64,000 nt of DNA from Ptychodera flava (taxonomy: Eukaryota; Hemichordata; Enteropneusta; Ptychoderidae): positions 41,481,744 through 41,545,743 of the forward strand of contig NC_091929.1 of the NCBI RefSeq assembly GCF_041260155.1, read 5' to 3'. Shown here piece by piece: positions 47,454 through 61,494 of this stretch (positions are counted from its first letter, which is position 1; each line of letters opens with the position of its first letter). A program made the position numbers and the translations under genes. The notes under the pieces were generated by a model. The model saw only the letters and a program-made list of their open reading frames with translations. It did no database searches and had not been told where the DNA came from.

Positions 47454-48239
47454 CGCCGTCATTAATCTCGGCGTCATGCTTGATTCGGACGTTTTATGAC
47501 GAGCCATGTAAACACTATCTGTAAATCGGCTTATTTTGCCCTGTATAGAATTGGGAAAATTCGTTCCTTGATTGATGTTCCAACCGCTGAGAAGCTAGTA
47601 CATGCGTTTGTTACATCACGACTAGATTATTGTAATAGTGTTTTATATGGAATCAGTAACTACCAGCTTCAAAAATTACAATCCATACAGAATGCTGCAG
47701 CACGGCTCATTACTGGTACAAGAAAGTTTGAACACATTACACCCGTTTTGTTTAAACTCCACTGGTTGCCCGTTGAGCAGAGAATAAAATTCAAGATCAT
47801 TCTCATACATTTAAAATCATTTCCGGCAGTTGTCCAGAATACCTCCGTTCATTGATTGATTGACATCCACATTCCTCGTCGCACCCTTCGTTCGTCAGGC
47901 AAATTATTGTTACAGAGGCGCGACACTAATACAACAACTTAAAGCTATGGATTCCGCGCCTTTTCTATTGCGGCGCCGATTCTATGGAATGATCTTCCTT
48001 TTAATAATCAGATTGACTGCTCAATTTATTCATTTAAACGTTATTTGAAAACATATCTTTTTAAAGATTATTATAGTGTTTAATTCAGTTTTGCTAATTT
48101 TATCTGCCTGTTTTTACTTTTTTTCATTCAGTTTTCTTTTTAATTGTGTACATTTTTAAGTCTTGTAAAGAGCACTGAGACGTAGTGGAGTGCGCTTTTT
48201 AAGAAATAAATAATATAATAATAATAATAATAATAATAT
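47454..48239 (+). mobile_element. 5'-truncated LINE 3' end, copy B
   Basis: Counterpart of 3357-4142 with small indels and a shorter (AAT)n tail. It is the same insertion event, duplicated with the locus. Confidence 0.8.
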
Positions 48240-48390
48240 TTGCATGCCCAGGGTTCAAAGATCACTTTCCGTAAACAAAAAGAGTTGGCCACCAATAAAA
48301 ATTTCTGTTTCAAAGCATTGAAGTTGGACATGCGAAATTTGTGTTGTTTGAAGCCTTTTTGTTTGCTTATGACCTGAAAGCTACCATCTG

Positions 48391-48482
48391 ATTGGTCCAA
48401 AGGTTTGTATAATGAGAAGGCGCTGTCCTAATTAAATATTCATGAGTACTTCCATATTTGGGGATCGGGTAGAGTGTATATA
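48391..48482 (+). promoter_or_regulatory. Candidate core promoter of pentraxin gene B
   Basis: Inverted CCAAT (48391-48395), CArG CCATATTTGG (48452-48461) and TATATA (48477-48482), unchanged from copy A although flanking bases differ. Confidence 0.35.
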
Positions 48483-49101
48483 GTCCTTTAAATGTAAGGT
48501 TACAGTTGAGGTGTGTCGGTGTCCGGCCGAAGGCCCCCGCGGCCCCAATGTTCTTTGCATTGTTTCGCTACAATCAGATTTATGAGAAAGACCTTGGAGA
48601 TAAGGCGTGTAAACAATGTAAATCTTGGCATGACCGCTTAGGCCTAAGGTAGTACGCGCCTAAAAACTGAAAGACAACCTTTTTTCCCAAACTTCCCTTA
48701 AGAAAACGTAAAACCACTCTCCTTCGAAATCAAAAACAAAAATCAGGGGTCACTCTGCAAAAATACGATACCAGAGTAACAATTCGTCTAATGTTTACTG
48801 ATATTTGAAATTCAAAATGGCCACCATCCCTGTGTCAACTCTATGGGGAGAATAAAATTTCCAATTTTAACAAAAATAAGACTTCTTTTCTTCCATGTGC
48901 TGCACAATGAGACCCAACAAGTGGTATAGGCCAAAAAGGTATCGTTTCAGTCTGAGAGTCCGAATATATGTCCCATGGCATGTTCTACCTTAATAAAGAT
49001 TACGCACTATCTAATATCAATATTAACCTATTCAGTGGTACAGGTAAAGTTATCTCGCTGTAAATCAGTACCCAAGGACATGTCACATCACAATCGCTAA
49101 G

Positions 49102-49603
49102 ATGGCGAAGACCGCTCCCTGGTTGTTTTCGACTGCAGTCACAACTTTTTTGTTTTGTGGTTGGATTGTCGGCCTCGCTCAACCGGGATTGATCCGAAGT
49201 GAGGAATGTGTCTCTGGTGATAATTATTGTCACAGATCTGACGTCTGCGCTTATGTGTTTACGTTCAACGTTGACGGAGATGGCACCTGCCCTGACCTTA
49301 ACAAGACGCTGGTCGAGTTTGGCGACGTTATAGCCGATGTCGAACGACTTGAATCGAAAATAGTTGATGTGTGGGCGGAAATGAGAGCTTTGCGGAAAGA
49401 AAAGACGAGCAACCATGATCTGATCTATCATCAGAATGAAATCGTCCAAAATCTGCAAAATACCGTGTACACCATGTATGATTCGTTTACTGAACAGATT
49501 TCAAGTCTTGTACAACAGCTGAAAGACAGAGACTCAGAAATCAACCATCTACAGGAACAGATAACCATTATAACAGGAACAAGTCAGACGAGTCAAAGTG
49601 ATG
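49102..49603 (+). CDS. Pentraxin gene B exon 1: signal peptide, Cys-rich segment, coiled coil
   Basis: Two amino acid changes from copy A (VWTEM to VWAEM, EQIAI to EQITI), both within the coiled coil. The signal peptide is identical. Donor GTAAGT at 49604, phase 1. Confidence 0.85.
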
Positions 49604-50257
<654 letters not shown>

Positions 50258-50854
50258 ATTTGACAATCCTCGAATTTGAGACGACCGAAACAATTGTGAC
50301 CGTATCTCAACCAATTCCTGAACTATCTGCACTAACTGCTTGCATTTGGGTGAAAATTACCGAGTCTGGACACGACGCAGCATTTGTGTCCTACGCTATA
50401 CCTGGACATGATAATGAATTTCTAATCTACTATTATAGCATCGGCTTCACATTTTTCATTGGCAATAAAATGCTGGCCGTTCCTTCACCACCTCTTGATG
50501 ACGGTGCTTGGCATCACGTGTGCATCACGTGGTCTTCACATGATGGCAGCTTGAAGTATTATCATAATGGTGTTCTCTATCAAGCTGGAGCAGCTTATCA
50601 TACGGGATACACGATAGCAAGTGGTGGTGTAATGGTGTTGGGACAAGAACAGGACATTGTAGGTGGTCGATTCGATGCAAACCAGGCACTTGTTGGTAGT
50701 TTGACACAATTCCACATGTGGTCAAGGGTGCTTGATGGAGATGAAATCAAATCAATAATAGGAGATTGTTCAATCACCGGTAATATGTTAGCATGGAATA
50801 TTTCTAATCTGCATATAGAGGGCGATGTTTCTTTGAAAACCAAAGACGTTTGCG
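50258..50854 (+). CDS. Pentraxin gene B exon 2: pentraxin domain 1
   Basis: 597 bases, open, protein-identical to the copy A exon as far as I compared. Donor GTAAGT at 50855. Confidence 0.9.
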
Positions 50855-51172
50855 GTAAGTCTCATACATCAAAATTGCTTTACAAATGATCAGATATCAG
50901 GCCTGGTTATTTCAGCAGCCCTCTGCATGTACACGACAGCTTTAAAAGGCATATGAAGTTAACTACCTATCAAAGTACTGGGAAATTCAACTCTCGTTTT
51001 ATATAATATAAACATGGCCAGCTGTCTCTAAGGATTGCTGAAAGGTACCTTTGAATGTATGAGTGGTTTTACATATTGTGTAATTGTGTATTGTGATTCT
51101 AATATTCAAAAAGCGGTATTCGGTAACGTTATCGACCTCTATAAGTTACACGACCGCTCTTTGCTCTTTCAG

Positions 51173-51784
51173 AAACACCTATCGTGAACAGAGCCATTGT
51201 TGAACTTAAAACGATAACTACGAATATAGTAGTCTCTAAGCCTATTCCTGAACTTGTCGCTGTGACTGCTTGCATTTGGGTGAAAATCAATGAGACTGGA
51301 CACGATGCGGCTCTGGTGTCATACGCCGTATCTGGACATGACAATGAATTCCTAATCCATTACCTTGGTGCCGGCTTCCACGTATACGTCGGAAATGTAC
51401 TTCTAGTCGTTACAACAAAACAAATCAATGATGGCGCATGGCATCACGTGTGTATCACATGGTCTTCAAAGGACGGCATCTGGAAGTTTTATCATAATGG
51501 GGTTGTCAAGAGCGCTGGCCGAGATTATCAGACCCATTATCACATAGAAAGAGGCGGCGTTTTAGTTTTAGGACAAGAGCAGGACGCCCTCGGAGGACGG
51601 TATGACCCGAATCAAGCTCTTGTTGGTAGTTTGACAGAATTCAACATGTGGGAAAGAGTGTTAACTGATGGTGAGATTGCAGATGTCGTTAGAGACTGTT
51701 CTGTTTCGGGAAACCTGTTCGCTTGGAACATTGATCATCTCGTCATTGAGGGTGATGTTTCACAGAGGAGTGAAGACGTATGCT
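51173..51784 (+). CDS. Pentraxin gene B exon 3: pentraxin domain 2 (intact version)
   Basis: 612 bases, open, with HHVCITWSS, GQEQDALGG and NQALVGS. This is the intact counterpart of the frameshifted exon at 7099-7708. Confidence 0.9.
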
Positions 51785-52551
51785 GTAAGTAGAATGAGAA
51801 AAGTTCGTAGCCATTTTGTTTGCCATTCAATTACTCCAATTAAGAGATACTAGGCAGACATAGCACATACTAGATTTGTGTATTTTCCCTCTGAGCCATA
51901 GAGCGATGTAACTGGTAATGTGCTTATTCATATATTAGCCCTGTTTGTAATAATACTTCTCATCGATCTTCATTCGAATTCTCCATAAGAATGACGAATA
52001 TGGATAACATACGGCCATGAACTAGAGAAATGTAATTTGCCTTTCAGGCTTTTTTAAGCTTTTAGAAAAAAAACCTTAAAACTAGAGTTTATTTTGAAAT
52101 ATCTGCTGATAATAACATACGTAAGAACAAACTGTGACCATGATGATATATAGATTCTAAAAATTAATATCCAACTAATGATACACACAAACTACTCATG
52201 ACGTCACTATTACAAGTTCTGAAGTTTTTGTAAACGCAATCGTGTGTCATAAAGTAGGCGCTGTATTGTCCACCTACTTTGAAAAAACTGCGCAGACAGT
52301 CAATTCAGCTGAAATAATGACAAATTCATTTATTGCTATGGCGTATTATGGCGGTGGAATCCTCCCTTGCGTTCAGAGATGACAAATAAGCTGCCGCATT
52401 GAAGTTGAATAAACGTTTGCATAAACACGATAAAGTAGGGGAGTGATTGCGTTTAGATGGTCCTTGAAATGGCGTCATTGTTGCTTATTGTTGCTGTAAA
52501 CATGCTATTCATTCATTGCATGTCGTTTACATAACATTCTTTGTCTGTCAG
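51785..52551 (+). other. Intron 3 of pentraxin gene B
   Basis: Homologous to intron 3 of copy A; nothing else is seen. Confidence 0.6.
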
Positions 52552-53163
52552 CGTCTCGCATTTCAGATCAAACTGTTCTTAAACTGAAGACCACTAACAC
52601 GAATGTAATGGTCTCTCAAGTCTTTCCCGAGTTTACTGCGATATCTGCTTGCATTTGGGTCAAAATCAACGAGGCTGGACACAACGCAGCTCTAGTTTCT
52701 TACGCTATATTTGGACATGACAATGAATTTCTGATCCACTACCTTGGCGTTAGCGTCCATGTGTATATTGGAAACAAACTGTTGTTCATCGCAGAATTGC
52801 CCATTGACGATGGGTCATGGCATCATGTCTGCATCACTTGGTCTTCACATGATGGCAGCTGGAAGTATTACCACAATGGGGTCGTCAATAAAGCTGGCAC
52901 AGCTCATCATATTGGCTATACTATAGCTAATGGGGGTGTGATGGTATTGGGACAAGAACAGGACGCTGTAGGTGGTCGATACGATACAAACCAGGCACTG
53001 GTCGGTAGTTTGACAAAATTCAACATGTGGTCTCGAATGCTTAGTGGGGCTGAGATTCAAAGAGTGGTAGGAGATTGTTCAACCTTTGGTGATGTATTCG
53101 CATGGAATATTGCTAATCTTCAAATAGAGGGCGATGTTTCTCTTGAAACAGAAGACGTTTGCG
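52552..53163 (+). CDS. Pentraxin gene B exon 4: pentraxin domain 3
   Basis: 612 bases, open. A few replacements against copy A (for example VGFHVY to VSVHVY and LLVIAAL to LLFIAEL); calcium ligands and signature are retained. The following intron is 283 bases and shows the empty LTR-element target (AGAG, 53207-53210). Confidence 0.9.
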
Positions 53164-53446
53164 GTAAGTTTCAAGCATCAAATGTTGCCTTATAATCGAA
53201 ATTACCAGAGCATTGACTATACAGACATAAAAGCAAAGCTTATATCACAAAAGTATGACAAGCCTGGTTCTTAGGAAGGTGATTCCTTGTAATTATGAAA
53301 ATCAGAAAATTTGAACAAATTTTACGACGATTTCTTGACAGGTAGACAGTAACGGGCATTGGTATCTTATGAGGTATCATTTTTCGGATAGGACTCTTGT
53401 TCAACCTCTGTGAGTCATTTTATTGTTTTGTTGGTTTTATTCGCAG

Positions 53447-54060
53447 AATCACAATTCGCAAACAGAGTCATTCTCGAGCTGAAAACGGTAAACACAAACA
53501 TAGTTGTCTCCAAACCAATTCCTGAGTTGGTCGCTGTTACTGCTTGCATTTGGGTGAAAATCGAAGAGGCTGGACACGATGCCGCACTGGTATCTTACGC
53601 CGTATCTGGACATGACAATGAATTTCTAATTCACTACCTTGGCGTAGGCTTCCATGTGTACGTCGGAAACGTACTTCTAGTCATCACAGCAGCGCCAATC
53701 ACATGATGGGGCTTGGCATCACGTGTGCATCACATGGTCTTCAAATGATGGCAGCTGGAAGTATTATCATAACGGGGCAGTCAGCAGCGTTGGCCGTGAT
53801 TACCAGACCCATTACCGCATAGAAAGTAGCGGCGTTCTAGTTTTAGGACAAGAGCAGGACACCGTCGGGGGACGATTTGACCAAAATCAAGCACTTGTTG
53901 GTAGTTTGGCAGAATTCAATATGTGGGGAGAGAGCACTGGTTGATGGTGAAATCACAGATATTGTTGGAGACTGTTCTCATTTCGGGGACTTGTTCGCTT
54001 GGAACATTGACCATCTTGTCATTGAGGGCGATGTTTCAAAGAGAAGTGAAGACGTATGCT
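53447..54060 (+). pseudogene. Pentraxin gene B exon 5: pentraxin domain 4, frameshifted
   Basis: 614 bases instead of 612. One extra base near 53702 (just before the HxC signature) and one near 53930 shift the frame. The copy A exon is intact. Splice sites are preserved. Confidence 0.8.
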
Positions 54061-54911
54061 GTAAGTCGAACTCTTACTTGTTGGAAACATCTGAGTAACA
54101 GTTGTCAATCAGAAATTGTAATTGAGAGAATGCTAGAGAGATTTGTATGATTTGGCTTTTGTTCATGATTCTCCTTTGGCCATTCAGCACTTTACGTAAT
54201 TCAATTATTCATATAATAGCGGGTATTCCATATTATAACATGCAAACGATCTTATTGGAAAAGACGTCATGATAGTTGCTATATTCGCTGTGTGGCACGA
54301 ATAGAGCACTGTTATGACATAACAGTAACACACAACTTCAGCAATGGATATAGTACCACTCTTTTTTCATCAGTTGACTGATAGGCTCTGCTAGCTCTCG
54401 TACTTTTATGTCGCTAACTGTTCAAAATCTCGGGTATACCATAGCTGGGTGCGGTTTATTTGTACATTAATCTCTTTCTTTCGCCTGAATAATCAATTTA
54501 GATAATATCTCGCTATAGAGGTAAGAATCTGGCTATGCTGCTACGACATTTGGAACCAACTAACTGCCATCTAGTATCGTGCACTTGACTTTGAAATTAC
54601 AGCAGAAACTGTAAATTTACATCAGAATGATGTTCACTGCGATGGAATGGATGATGGGGACAAGTATGACCATGGTGATAATCTGCGTTTTTGTTCGAAG
54701 ACGATAATCTAGGCTCTTCTGTGTTGGAATACTCCAAATGTTTGAGTGGAAATGACGTAGTATTTGTTGCTGTGGTGATGATGGTGGTGTACATGCTAGT
54801 CCTTCTGATGCTACTTGTAAAGGCCTTATTAGAAGTATTATTGGTATTATTAATGCCTTGCTGTATGTATACATTTCATATGGAAGATACCTAACATTCT
54901 TTGTGTCTCAG
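54061..54911 (+). other. Intron 5 of pentraxin gene B
   Basis: Homologous to intron 5 of copy A; nothing else is seen. Confidence 0.6.
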
Positions 54912-55237
54912 TGTCTCACATTTCAGATCGAACTGTCCTGGAATTGAAGACAGATAGCTTGATTGAGGGCGCTCCGAAGAGTGAACAACGTGCTGTATCT
55001 TCTCTCAAGAAAATTCTCCATTTTTAATTCTACAGACAGTATTTATCACTATCATCGTACCAGCATCGGTATAAACACTTCAAGACTCCTTTCAGGTGAC
55101 TTTTAATACAAGTTTTTTTTTTATATCGGACGCTGGAAGACAAGTTTATTTGTGTGTGTTGACTCTGACTCAGTCTCCGGTCTGCGTGTCAAGCTGTCTT
55201 TTGTACTACGCCATTGTTCTCCTTCTGGTTCTGAACA

Positions 55238-56967
55238 TTGTCGATAATGGCAGCAAAATCCACGAGTTCAGTCGACGTCTCGGAGATCGAAACTGCTCTG
55301 AAACAATCTTTCATCGCAGAAATCTTAGAACTGAACATCCAAGAGCTGAAAAATTTCAGTAAATGGCCATATGTTAGAGAATGGAAGAAAAAATGCAAAT
55401 CTATTGCCGAGGCTCTCGCTCGACGAAATCAAATCTAAATGCCACTACATTGGGAATGCGCTCAACAACCGCGCGAAGAGTCGACTAGATGATCTTGAAC
55501 AAGAAACACTCGTTAAACAGGTCAACGATACTCAGTCAATTCAACATTGCCTGCTACAAATAATACCCGTAACAAAAAGACCACAAAGACTGCGAAGCGC
55601 AAAGATACCAATCAAACTACAAATCAAGCCAAAGATTCAGAACCTGCTGCTTTATGCACTCCCAATTGTAAACACGGCCGAAAAAACGAAAATGAAATTG
55701 TAAGATGCAGTCTGTGTTTTATTTGGTATCACTTGGAGTGTGTAAATACTACTGATGAGGAAACACAAAGATATTTCTGGCCGTGCCCTGACTGCCGACT
55801 CTTGACAAATGTGGTAAGGGATGTAAAAAGTACTGTTGATCAAATGATTAATGATCAATCCAAAATTCGCGTTGAATTATCAGCACTTCAAGCAGTTAAT
55901 ACAGATCTGATTTCCCAACTTACTTTAAAAACAACTGAGAATGAACGTTTGCAAGTGAAATGCCATGATTTGGAAAGTGAGTGTGCAGTACTGATACGAC
56001 AACTTGAAGAGTTGCGCAAGACGCAACACACGGTCTATGAAACTAATGTTGCGACCCCCGGTCAACCTTCGCAGCATTCAGGTTGTGAATCTATGAATAC
56101 CAACCAGTCACCTTCCACACGACCACCTGTACCAGGTCCACCACCAACTGAAAAATCCAATGATCAGCATAACAATGACATGAAGATTTTGTTCATTGGA
56201 GACTCTTTACTACGCAATTTTTCGAGAAAATCTAATGAACTTGTTGTAAAGACCCTGCCAGGTGCTACAATTTCGCATCTGTCGCACTTTATCGCTACTG
56301 AATATTCATGTGAGAATCCATTAAGGAGATCTTTCTTAAAATTGGCGGGAACGATTGCAGCTCCACCAGTAAATCTAAGGAAGCAGTTCTAGATGACTAC
56401 AGCCAACTACTTGAGCAAGCAAAGAAGATGACCACAGGTAACATTACAGTCCTTAGTATCTGCCCTAGGATAGACCCGTCTGATCCTGACTTGTTACCGA
56501 AAATTGACCTAATTAATCGCGAATTGGCTACCAAGTGCAGAGATGCTGATTCTCGTGTTGTATTTGTTGACAACGATGCACAATTTCGATTACGCGATGG
56601 CTCAGTCGACCCGTCTCTACTCCTTCGTGACGGGGTCCATTTAACTTTTACTGGCTGTGACAAACTACTTGAAAACGCAAAGCTTACCAACTACTGTTAT
56701 ACGAAAAGAAAGACGCGAGTCCAACGGTCAGTAAATGTGTATAGGCGTCTCGAAACTATGAACATGAACTTGAATCCTCGGCATTTTGATAACCGTGGTC
56801 GTCGAAACCAGTTGAACCGCCAACCAGCTGTGAGATGTTACTACTGTGGTGAAACTGGGCACATCCAAAGAGTATGCAGGCATGGTTCAGCATTGCAGTG
56901 TTGGACATGTGGTGACTGGGGACACAAGGCACAGCACTGCAACCGCATGTATTCTCGAAGTCATTAG
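55238..56967 (+). pseudogene. LINE ORF1: PHD finger, coiled coil, SGNH esterase-like, two CCHC knuckles
   Basis: Order of parts: an N-terminal helical segment; a PHD-type finger (CTPNC...VRCSLCFIWYHLECV...CPDC, about 55655-55800); a coiled coil (55830-56020); a Pro/Ser linker; an SGNH-hydrolase-like region with the GDS block (LFIGDSLLRN, near 56190) and a downstream DGVH block (near 56630); and two CCHC knuckles (CYYCGETGH..., CWTCGDWGH..., 56830-56945). PHD plus esterase-like ORF1 is known for CR1 elements. The frame is interrupted near 55430, 55600 and 56390. Confidence 0.75.
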
Positions 56968-57012
56968 ATCGCAGGCGAGGAAGATAATGCCGTACGCACT
57001 GATTCTGACACC

Positions 57013-59854
57013 GTGATAGCAAGTAAATCGGTCAACAAAGGACTGAGGTTTGGCTACTGGAACATTCAGCATTTATCGAATAAATTAGATCAGATTGCTT
57101 ATTACATAAACGCCGATACAAGAATAACCACCGATGTATTGTTTTTAGCAGAATCATTTCTTACTTCAGCTGTTTTAACAGACACTTTCACTTTTCCGGG
57201 GCTTGTATGTGAAAGAAAAGATAGAGTTGGAAAAGGAGGTGGTGGTTTATTAGCGTATATTCGACACAATATTATTTACACGAGAAGATATGATTTAGAA
57301 TCTGACAATTTAGAAATTATGTGGCTAGAAATTAAACCCCCAAAATGTAGTTCTTTTTTAATTGCTGGTGTATACAGACCTCCAAACACTTCTCATGATG
57401 TTGATGTACAGATTGAATTGAATTTGGAAAAAGGTTTTTACACGGGCAAAGAGCTTATTATCTTAGGTGATTTCAATGTTGATTTGTCTGCTCCTGATGG
57501 TCAAAATCATTATATTTATCAGTCCCTACGTAATATGAATTTGGATCAAATAATCTCCGAAACAACAAGGCCCGTTTCGAAAACTTGTATTGATCACATC
57601 TATGTCTCTAACAATGAAAATATCGCTAACGTTCAAATTCCTGGGATTGGTATGTCTGATCACTACCCTATTATTTGCGTCCGCAAAAAGAACTCAAATT
57701 TTACACGTGTTTCCTCTCATTTGTCTGTTAAATTTCGCTCACTGACGCATTTTAAACAAGACTCTTTTCTTGATGACTTAGCTCATGCGCCATGGTTTTT
57801 AATTAATCTCACGAGTAATGTAAATGTTGCTACCAGACTTTGGGTTACTATTTTCAATAAGATTTGTGATATACATGCTCCTTATATTGAAAAGCGTGTG
57901 AAACATAGAAAACAGCCAGCATGGATGAATCAGTACATTTTGAATGCTATGCATGAGAGGGATGCTTTGTTAAATCAAGCTAAAGGGGACATTACTAAAC
58001 TTGGTCTTTATAGACTTGCTAGAAATAAAGTAGTTCATTTGATCGACAAAGCTAAAAAGGACTACTTTATCAAAGAGCTTAATGATAATGGTTCAAATTG
58101 TAAAGCAGTGTGGAATATTTATAATAATATCACGAAACCCAGGGAACAAAAACACACTCCGATGGAGGTTAATGGCACTCTTGTTACTGATTCCACTGTG
58201 CTTGCTAATGCTTTCAACAATTATTTTTCTAGCATTCCTAAAAAACTCAACGTTTCTGTCGATGACAATCCCGACTTTTCTTTCTTGACGGAGTATCTCG
58301 ATGAGAAACTTGACGGATCTTCATTCGCAATTCCTACTCTTTCTGTTGACTTTGTAAAGAAAGCTTTATCAGATTGTAAATCTACGGGCACCGATAATGT
58401 AAGCGCAAAACTACTGCGCATAGGTGCTTCGGTAATTTCAGATTCGTTGACAAAGGTGTTAAATTTAAGTATTGACAGTGCAGTCGTCCCTGATATTTTA
58501 AAATGTGCAAGAGTTGTTCCTATTTATAAAGGTTCTGGCTGTGTCACCGAAATGTCCAACTATAGACCGATTTCAATTTTACCTGCTATTTCTAAAGTTA
58601 TTGAAAGACATGTACATTGTAGCTTTTATGAGTTTTTGTCTAGTAAGGATTTACTTCATAAGACACAATCTGGATTTAGAAGACACCATTCCTGTCAAAC
58701 AGCTTTATTAAGAATGTGTGACGAACTGTTAAAAAATATTGACAATGGTCAAATTTCTGGTATTCTATTTTGGATTTGTCAAAAGCATTTGATCTAGTTA
58801 ATCACCAAACCCTTCTTAAAAAGTTATCTTTATATGGACTAGAAATTAATGGGTTAAACTGGTTTAAATCGTTTTTATCAAATCGTTCTCAAGTAGTTAC
58901 TTACATGGGTAAAATTTCGAATATTCAAAAGGTGACTGTAGGTGTGCCTCAGGGATCATTGTTGGGACCACTACTATTTACTATTTTTATCAATGATTTA
59001 CCATTTACTTTGCATAATTCACAACTTGATATGTACGCTGATGACCAGACCCTTCTTACCTCTGGTATTTCTGTTCCGCATGTTAATGAATCCCTTCAAA
59101 ATGATGTAATGTCGTCAAATAACTGGATTCGTAGTAATGGAATGATCATAAATGAGGGCAAAACGAAAGCCATGTTAGTCGGATCTCGTCAAAAAATAAA
59201 AGACGCTAATATTTCTGGTGAACAATTAGACATCTCTATTAATGACAAACAAATTTCATGTGTCTCCTCTGAAAAGATACTAGGACTAACATTAGACAGT
59301 TTTATTTCATGGGACAAACATATTGATAATTTGTGTCTTACTTTGAGTCGGAGAGTGGGACTAATTATGCACCTGTGTAATTTCATTCCTTTGCACCTTA
59401 GAAAAGTTTTATATACGGTTTGATTCAATCTGCCATTGATTACTGCTCTATTGTTTGGGGAAATACGACTTCTAAAAATATAGATAAGGTTTATAAAATG
59501 CAGAAGCGTGCCTTAAGAGTGATACTTAATGCTGATTTTGATACCCCAACTGAAGTACTTTTTGAAAGGTTCAATGTGCTATCTGTTAGACAACGTATTT
59601 TTTACTTTACTTGTATCATGGTGTACAAATGTTTCAGCAATACTGCTCCAAGTTATCTTATCGAAAAAATTGTTACTCTGAATGACGTTCATGCTTATCA
59701 AACACGAGGAGCCTCAACTTGTAAATTATTACTGCCTCGACTTCGTACTGAAACGGGTCAAAGGACTTTTGCCATGCGTGCAGCTCGAGCTTGGAATTCT
59801 CTGCCTGATGTGGTTAGATGCAGTACGAACATGAATAATTTCAAATCCAGTTGA
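57013..59854 (+). pseudogene. LINE ORF2: AP endonuclease and reverse transcriptase
   Basis: An N-terminal AP-endonuclease domain (WNIQHLSNKL, GDFNVD, SDHYPI; 57050-57690), reverse transcriptase (NYRPISILP, QSGFRRHHSC, SKAFD, GVPQGSLLGP, YADDQT; 58490-59080) and a C-terminal LDYC-like tail (AIDYCSIVWG, RAARAWNSLP). A frame change near 58785 lies inside the RT and another near 59420. Otherwise well preserved, suggesting a fairly recent insertion. Confidence 0.85.
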
Positions 59855-60689
59855 ACTCTTACATCAGAGACAATGTAAACAGATAGACTATTCGCATTTT
59901 AGCAGTTTTTTTATGTATGTTTCTACCTGTAGTCACTGCTCTTACATTTTACTTGTACTGATTTTATTTTTTATTTGATTTTCTATAGTTATTTTCACGT
60001 TTAAAACTTGAATATTTTATTCTTTATGTCGGACCCCATGGTAGATTACAACCTTATAGGAGTCTTTACCCTGTTTGAGTATGTAAATGGGAAATCCTTT
60101 AATGTGAAATAAATGTGAAATAGCACAAACGTAATAGTCTCTAAAATGATTCCTGAGTTGTCTGCTGTAAGTGCCTGCATTTGGGTGAACATCAACGAGG
60201 ATGGACACAACGCAGCCCTAGTTTCCTATGCTGTGCCAGAACATGACAATGAATTTCTCATCCACTATTTTGGCATTGGTTTCCATGTGTACATTGGCAA
60301 TGTACTTCTGGTTATTCCAGCATCGCCGATCGATGATAGGTCATGGCATCACGTGTGTATCACATGGTCTTCAAGTGACGGCAGCTGGAAATATTACCTC
60401 GACGGTGTTGTCAACAAAGCTGGCAGTGGACATCAAACAGGGTATGCCATAAGGAGCGGCGGCTTTCTTGTGTTGGGACAAGAACAGGATACCGTAGGAG
60501 GACGTTACCAAGCAAGCCAAGCACTGGTTGGTAGTCTCACAGAATTCAATATGTGGTCAACAGCAATGAATGACAATAAAATTGCCACCGTCACTGGGTA
60601 TTGCTCAATTGGCGGCGATGTTTTCAATTGGAATATCGGTGATCTTTACATAGAGGGCGATGTTTCAATGAAGATTGAAGATATCTGTT

Positions 60690-61494
60690 GTAAGTATATT
60701 CTGTTAATAATTACTCCAACCTTTCTATGTTCACGTTGTTGCGTTTAGCATTCCACGTAGCTGAAAAGTAATAAATACGATCTTTAAACATAGTTGGGAA
60801 ATTTGGTGTGTTGATGTCTTGGCGAAAAAGTATTCACATTGTTGGGGGATTCCGGAAAAAAATTGAAATGTCGGGCACAGTTTTCATATTCTTGCCGATG
60901 TGAATAAATTCTACCTCATATTGGAACCTGAAATGTAATCCCAATTTCAAGGCCCTAAATCCGCAAGTCATAATATATTCATATATATTTTCCGAAGTCA
61001 TTTTATCTTATTATATTAATGGCCAGTTTCTTCCATGTTATTTCTATTAATTCCACTTTTAAAAGTAAGTTATCATTGTTTTGAATGTATATTGTGTCTT
61101 AGCGTGCATCTAGAATATGGCCACATATTGTAGCTTTATACAAAATCTAGATGTCGTACATTTACTCAGTGAAAGAAACGCAAAAGCTATGTGATAAACA
61201 GGTCCTTCGGTATTTACTGACCAACACTGCAAAGAGGTTTATTGACTTTGGGAGCCATCTTGTTATAACGTCACAGTAGTTTCAATGGAGGTACTTGTTT
61301 AAATGTAAGGCGGAATTTCCATTGGACTTTAGGGTCTGCTCAGAGCAGAAATGTCAAAACATACACAGCTAGTGTTGTCAAATAGATGTAATTTTAGAAC
61401 TTGTAATGCAAAATTAATTTCTAAAAGAAAAGAGAGGCAAATACTAGGCCTTTTGAGCCACACATTTAAAAGGTTTCTTTTGTGTTTGTTTCAG
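60690..61494 (+). other. Intron 6 of pentraxin gene B
   Basis: Homologous to intron 6 of copy A; nothing else is seen. Confidence 0.6.

Larger units (their letters stand above)
54959..60119 (+). mobile_element. CR1-like LINE, 5.16 kb, near full length, inserted in a coding exon
   Basis: Same orientation as the host gene. It is flanked by a 5-base duplication ATAGC (54954-54958 and 60120-60124); the unoccupied site in copy A reads straight through. ORF1 spans 55238-56967 and ORF2 57013-59854, with a few single-base frame breaks in each. The 3' end is a short tandem (AATGTGAAAT, twice) rather than poly(A), as in CR1-type LINEs. Confidence 0.85.
54912..60689 (+). pseudogene. Pentraxin gene B exon 6: pentraxin domain 5, split by a LINE
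   Basis: The first 47 bases of the exon (54912-54958) and the remainder (60120-60689) are separated by a CR1-like LINE. Apart from the insertion the domain is open and nearly identical to copy A. Confidence 0.85.
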
